The notes below the pieces were generated by a model that was not told the DNA's origin, did not search any database, and saw only the letters and a program-made list of their open reading frames with translations. This document shows, one piece after another, positions 61,283 through 64,000 of a stretch of 64,000 nt of DNA. Position numbers and translations under genes: made by a program. Each line of letters opens with the position of its first letter. The stretch's first letter is position 1. The DNA is from Flavobacterium aciduliphilum (GTDB taxonomy: Bacteria > Bacteroidota > Bacteroidia > Flavobacteriales > Flavobacteriaceae): assembly GCF_003268855.1 (NCBI RefSeq), contig NZ_QLSZ01000011.1, positions 22,028 to 86,027 of the forward strand, read 5' to 3'.

Positions 61283-61979
61283 AACTTGTATTTTGTATAA
61301 TGTTGTAAATTTCTTCTAAATTATAATAATAATGTGCTTTTTGAAATTGAGCAATAATTTGTTGCGATCTATCAAAATCTTCTTGTGTATCTAGTGCCAT
61401 TTGAATTCCTGCAACTTGTGGTAAATCTGTATTCAATATGTAATGGTATTTCTTATGTTCATCATGTTCATATAAATACAGTGTTACATGCTCTCTATAA
61501 TTTTCATCATTTTCGATGAGCGATAATACGCTTTCATAATGATTCATTTTTACAGCTTCAACACTCATTCCTTTTGGAAATGTTCTTCCTTTCACATTGC
61601 TAATGAAATCAAATTTTTGGGTTATGGCTAACTCGTTTACTTTCTTTAACAAATTGATATCCATAAAAATATTATCACCATTTATCCGAATGGCATACTC
61701 CCAACCTTTTTCATGCGCAGCTTCATAAAATCTTCTCGACACATTATCAAGAGATCCTCTATATAATCCAACGCCATTACTTTCGGCAAATGAAGCGATC
61801 GGATCATCTGAAGATTCACTACTCGTCGCTAAAACAATATTTTCTAACGGAAAAACTTGATTCACTCTTTCAATGATATACTCGAGCACTTTTTTTCCAA
61901 AGATCTCTTTGAGTGCTTTTCCAGGTAATCTACTTGAAGAATACCTTGACAATATAACAACTCCTACTTTATTATTCAC
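61272..61979 (-). CDS. SpsF-like cytidylyltransferase
   Basis: The 235-residue protein starts KVGVVILSRYSSSRLPGKAL, an SpsF/NeuA-family nucleotide-binding loop (RxxSSRLPGK), with LENIVLATSSESSDDPIASF and IRINGDNIFMDINLLKKVNE as further motifs. It may make the CMP-nonulosonate from the NeuB product; SpsF relatives are not well characterised. Its neighbours NeuB and a second, degenerate cytidylyltransferase fused to GT2 support a nonulosonate route. Confidence 0.82.
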   Translation of the reverse strand: MNNKVGVVILSRYSSSRLPGKALKEIFGKKVLEYIIERVNQVFPLENIVLATSSESSDDPIASFAESNGVGLYRGSLDNVSRRFYEAAHEKGWEYAIRINGDNIFMDINLLKKVNELAITQKFDFISNVKGRTFPKGMSVEAVKMNHYESVLSLIENDENYREHVTLYLYEHDEHKKYHYILNTDLPQVAGIQMALDTQEDFDRSQQIIAQFQKAHYYYNLEEIYNIIQNTSYEK

Positions 61980-62520
61980 GATTTCCTATTTTTTTTGCAG
62001 GCGTACCACCCCAAATTTCATACGGGGCAATATCTTTATTGACTACAGAATTAGCTGCAACTATGGCGCCTTCTCCTATTGTTACTCCTTTCAATATAGT
62101 TACATTGCTAGCAATCCAAACATCATCTTCAATTTGAATAGGTGCTGTAACATTTCCTTGCACGTTTATTTTTTGACCTTTTGCCGCTTTATGGTCACTA
62201 TCAACAATATAAACAAATGGAGCTATTAAACAATCATTTCCTATTTCAATTTTATCAGAACTATAAATAAATGTATTAAATCCAATAGTAGTTCTTTTTC
62301 CTATGCTGATTTCTGCTCTTTCATTACAAGAACAGATTCTTGCCCCTTCTTTAATGACCACATTATCATCTACTGATATATTTTTAGGATATCTTAACAA
62401 CTGCACATTGGCGTCAATAAAGACTGATTTTCCTATTTTTCGCAATCTAAAAGAATGCCATAAAACGCGCATTCTTACCGCCAGAGTAAATTTTAAATGT
62501 TTACGTAATTGTGACATCAT
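61972..62520 (-). CDS. WbbJ-type hexapeptide acetyltransferase
   Basis: The 182-residue protein carries a basic N-terminal stretch and then hexapeptide repeats: IFIDANVQLLRYPKNISVDD in the lead-in, DDNVVIKEGARICSCNERAE, CLIAPFVYIVDSDHKAAKGQ with a candidate catalytic His, and DDVWIASNVTILKGVTIGEG. It fits the WbbJ/NodL-like O-acetyltransferases of O-antigen loci. It overlaps the SpsF-like gene by 8 bases and follows the flippase by 6. Confidence 0.84.
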   Translation of the reverse strand: MMSQLRKHLKFTLAVRMRVLWHSFRLRKIGKSVFIDANVQLLRYPKNISVDDNVVIKEGARICSCNERAEISIGKRTTIGFNTFIYSSDKIEIGNDCLIAPFVYIVDSDHKAAKGQKINVQGNVTAPIQIEDDVWIASNVTILKGVTIGEGAIVAANSVVNKDIAPYEIWGGTPAKKIGNRE

Positions 62521-62526
62521 TTATTT

Positions 62527-63894
62527 TTAATCACCCCAAACTCCTGTGGCTTTATTATTGATTATCTTATAGTATTGTATTGGCATTATAATAGCTTGAA
62601 TAAATGCTAAAATTAAATTTGCCATAATTACGCCATCAATTCCCCAATACCTTCCTAAAACTACTGAAAGAGGAATATTTATAATAGATGAAATAATAAC
62701 TATGATTAATTGAAGTTTAAGAATTCCTACACCATTCAAAAAATTACTAAAGGCTAAATTTAATGAACTAAACAACACCCAAAAACAAACAATTACAGAT
62801 AATGAAAAAGGAACATTCACCTTATCTCCAATCCAAAGTTTGAAGATCAAATTTGCAGCAATTAGCATTACTATACCAAGAACAAATAACCATCCCCAAA
62901 GCACCAACAATCTTTTCATTGTTTTTTTAATCCATTCCATCTCTTTTTTAACCCAAGCTTCCGTAAAAGCGGACCAAAAAGGGTTTATTATTATCGAAAA
63001 ACCCATCATAGTAATACTAAAATATTTGTATGAAATATTAAATGGTGTCACTTGTTCTGGACCAAACATTTGAGATATGATAATGTTATTAGTTTGTAAC
63101 AACAAAACCGTAGAAATTTGAATAACAAAAAACTTCATTCCAATTTTAAACAGCCCATTAGCTTGTTTGTAATCAATATAAGCTATCGAAGGTCTGTAAT
63201 CCTTATATCGATCATTAAACAACCAAATGCTGTATAGCAAGAATACAAAAATAGGAGACCCACTTATTGCTATAACTAGATATAACATTGAGCCTTTTGT
63301 AAAATTTACAATGTAGAATAATAGTAATAATCCTAATACATTCCCTATTAAGTTAACCATAGCAGCCTCTGCAGATTTCTGATCGGCAGTTAATATTGTA
63401 GCTATTAATTTTACTACAAGCCTGACACAAAATATAAAAACCATAGTTAGTGCCAATATGAGCAACTCGTAAGCAGAAATGGTTTTTGAATTTATATTTA
63501 AAATATCATTCCAATCAATAAAAAAATTGAGAATAAAAAAAACTGCAAAAACTACAGTTACAAAAACCGTAATGTATCCATAAGTTGTACTCACATAGAC
63601 TTTTGCAAGTTTCTTATCCCCCAATGTAACAGCTTCTGTAAACTTATTTCTAAGACCATTACCTAGACCAACATTAAAAAAGCTGAGCCAACCTACTAAA
63701 GAACTCAATGTTATCCAAACGCCATACTTTACAGGATTTAGATAACCAATGGTCATAGGTACTTGAATGAAACTAATTAATATTGTTAAAGCCTGAACAA
63801 TAAAAGACCCCGTAATATTTTTTCTGGCCTTCATTGTACGCTCATGCCCATCTCCAAAACCTAATACACTCTTAACCTTTCTAATGATTTCCAT
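62527..63894 (-). CDS. Wzx-like oligosaccharide flippase
   Basis: The 455-residue MOP/Wzx-type membrane protein has about twelve helices, starting after a basic N-terminus with GSFIVQALTILISFIQVPMT and GVWITLSSLVGWLSFFNVGLG. It should move undecaprenyl-linked repeat units to the periplasm. It is the only flippase in the window, although three initiating transferases and two polymerase-like genes are present. Eleven bases separate it from the partial dehydrogenase gene upstream. Confidence 0.86.
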   Translation of the reverse strand: MEIIRKVKSVLGFGDGHERTMKARKNITGSFIVQALTILISFIQVPMTIGYLNPVKYGVWITLSSLVGWLSFFNVGLGNGLRNKFTEAVTLGDKKLAKVYVSTTYGYITVFVTVVFAVFFILNFFIDWNDILNINSKTISAYELLILALTMVFIFCVRLVVKLIATILTADQKSAEAAMVNLIGNVLGLLLLFYIVNFTKGSMLYLVIAISGSPIFVFLLYSIWLFNDRYKDYRPSIAYIDYKQANGLFKIGMKFFVIQISTVLLLQTNNIIISQMFGPEQVTPFNISYKYFSITMMGFSIIINPFWSAFTEAWVKKEMEWIKKTMKRLLVLWGWLFVLGIVMLIAANLIFKLWIGDKVNVPFSLSVIVCFWVLFSSLNLAFSNFLNGVGILKLQLIIVIISSIINIPLSVVLGRYWGIDGVIMANLILAFIQAIIMPIQYYKIINNKATGVWGD

Positions 63895-63905
63895 ATTTAA
63901 TAAGC

Positions 63906-64000
63906 TTACAACCTTCCGTCAATAGTTTCAGTTAGTATTCCTTTTACATCAAACAATACCCCGTTTGATTTCTTTATTGCCGTGTAATCTATTTCTTTGA
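63906..64000 (-). CDS. Nucleotide-sugar dehydrogenase, C-terminal end (partial)
   Basis: Only the last 31 codons lie in the window. They read KEIDYTAIKKSNGVLFDVKG and end in TETIDGRL, the characteristic C-terminus of UDP-N-acetylglucosamine/mannosamine 6-dehydrogenases of the VipA/TviB/WecC group. The rest lies past the right edge. Such an enzyme would give an N-acetyl-hexosaminuronate to the glycan and could be the acid that the asparagine synthase amidates. It precedes the flippase in transcription. Confidence 0.7.
   Translation of the reverse strand, partial: KEIDYTAIKKSNGVLFDVKGILTETIDGRL

Noticed and set aside
26786..63894. Many plus-strand reading frames of 60-120 codons throughout the polysaccharide block
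   Set aside because: They lie opposite well-supported minus-strand genes, have unlikely composition and no motifs; they are shadows of real genes.
1..64000. Search for transposases, integrases, attachment sites, phage genes and CRISPR arrays
   Set aside because: None was seen; the tRNA-Thr at 8085-8158 has no integrase or duplicated tRNA end near it.

Overview
The window is 64 kb of a low-GC Bacteroidota chromosome, most likely Flavobacterium or a close relative. The grounds are the type IX secretion sorting protein, a PorV/PorQ-family protein, a PorV-adjacent Lnb-type gene, the CzcA-TolC fusion, promoters of the TAnnTTTG type, few visible Shine-Dalgarno sequences and very AT-rich spacers. 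No insertion sequence, phage gene, CRISPR array or rRNA was seen. One tRNA (Thr, anticodon TGT) lies at 8085-8158.

Region 1 (1-26781) is chromosomal core. It opens inside a heavy-metal RND efflux pump fused to its TolC-like outer-membrane channel, followed by the adaptor and a frameshifted VIT1/CCC1-type membrane protein. A split transketolase follows, with an unrelated secreted-protein gene wedged between its halves. Next come manA, bcp, a 6-pyruvoyl-tetrahydropterin-synthase-like gene, idi, a fused MsrB-MsrA lipoprotein, an FAD oxidoreductase, a T9SS cargo protein, a TlpA-like thioredoxin protein and recQ. The run kdsD-tatC-CMD-lptB and then GH25 lysozyme, pssA, a PorV/PorQ-family gene and an Lnb-like gene close the region.

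Region 2 (26786-64000) is a surface-polysaccharide locus with every gene on the minus strand, tightly packed with many 1-17 bp overlaps, and cut by the right edge inside a nucleotide-sugar dehydrogenase. In transcription order (high to low coordinate) it reads as follows. First is a nonulosonic-acid/capsule part (63906-48093): dehydrogenase end, Wzx flippase, acetyltransferases, SpsF-like cytidylyltransferase, NeuB-type synthase, a GT2-cytidylyltransferase fusion, a GT52-like transferase, two deacetylase-like paralogs, an asparagine synthase, a Wzy-like polymerase and three GT4 enzymes. Second is a frameshifted acyltransferase. Third is a module for an N-acylated diamino sugar (47096-37459): phosphoglycosyl transferase, PglD-like acyltransferase, two KAS III enzymes, a ketoreductase, an acyl carrier protein, a broken YdcF-like gene, CutC, PglC-like transferase, PglE-like aminotransferase and a WbpM/PglF-like 4,6-dehydratase. 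Fourth is a further glycosyltransferase block (37375-26786) ending in a WcaJ-type initiating transferase.

The most interesting system is the third part. A minimal fatty-acid/polyketide set (ACP, two KAS III, one ketoreductase) sits inside a UDP-QuiNAc4N-type pathway. It could build a short hydroxyacyl chain, such as the 3,5-dihydroxyhexanoyl group reported on the Flavobacterium psychrophilum O-polysaccharide, for amide linkage to the 4-amino sugar. Also notable are three genes broken by small indels, three of the four at runs of eight or nine T, and a GT2-cytidylyltransferase fusion lacking the usual CMP-sialate-synthetase signature. All functions are read from sequence by eye; no search was run.
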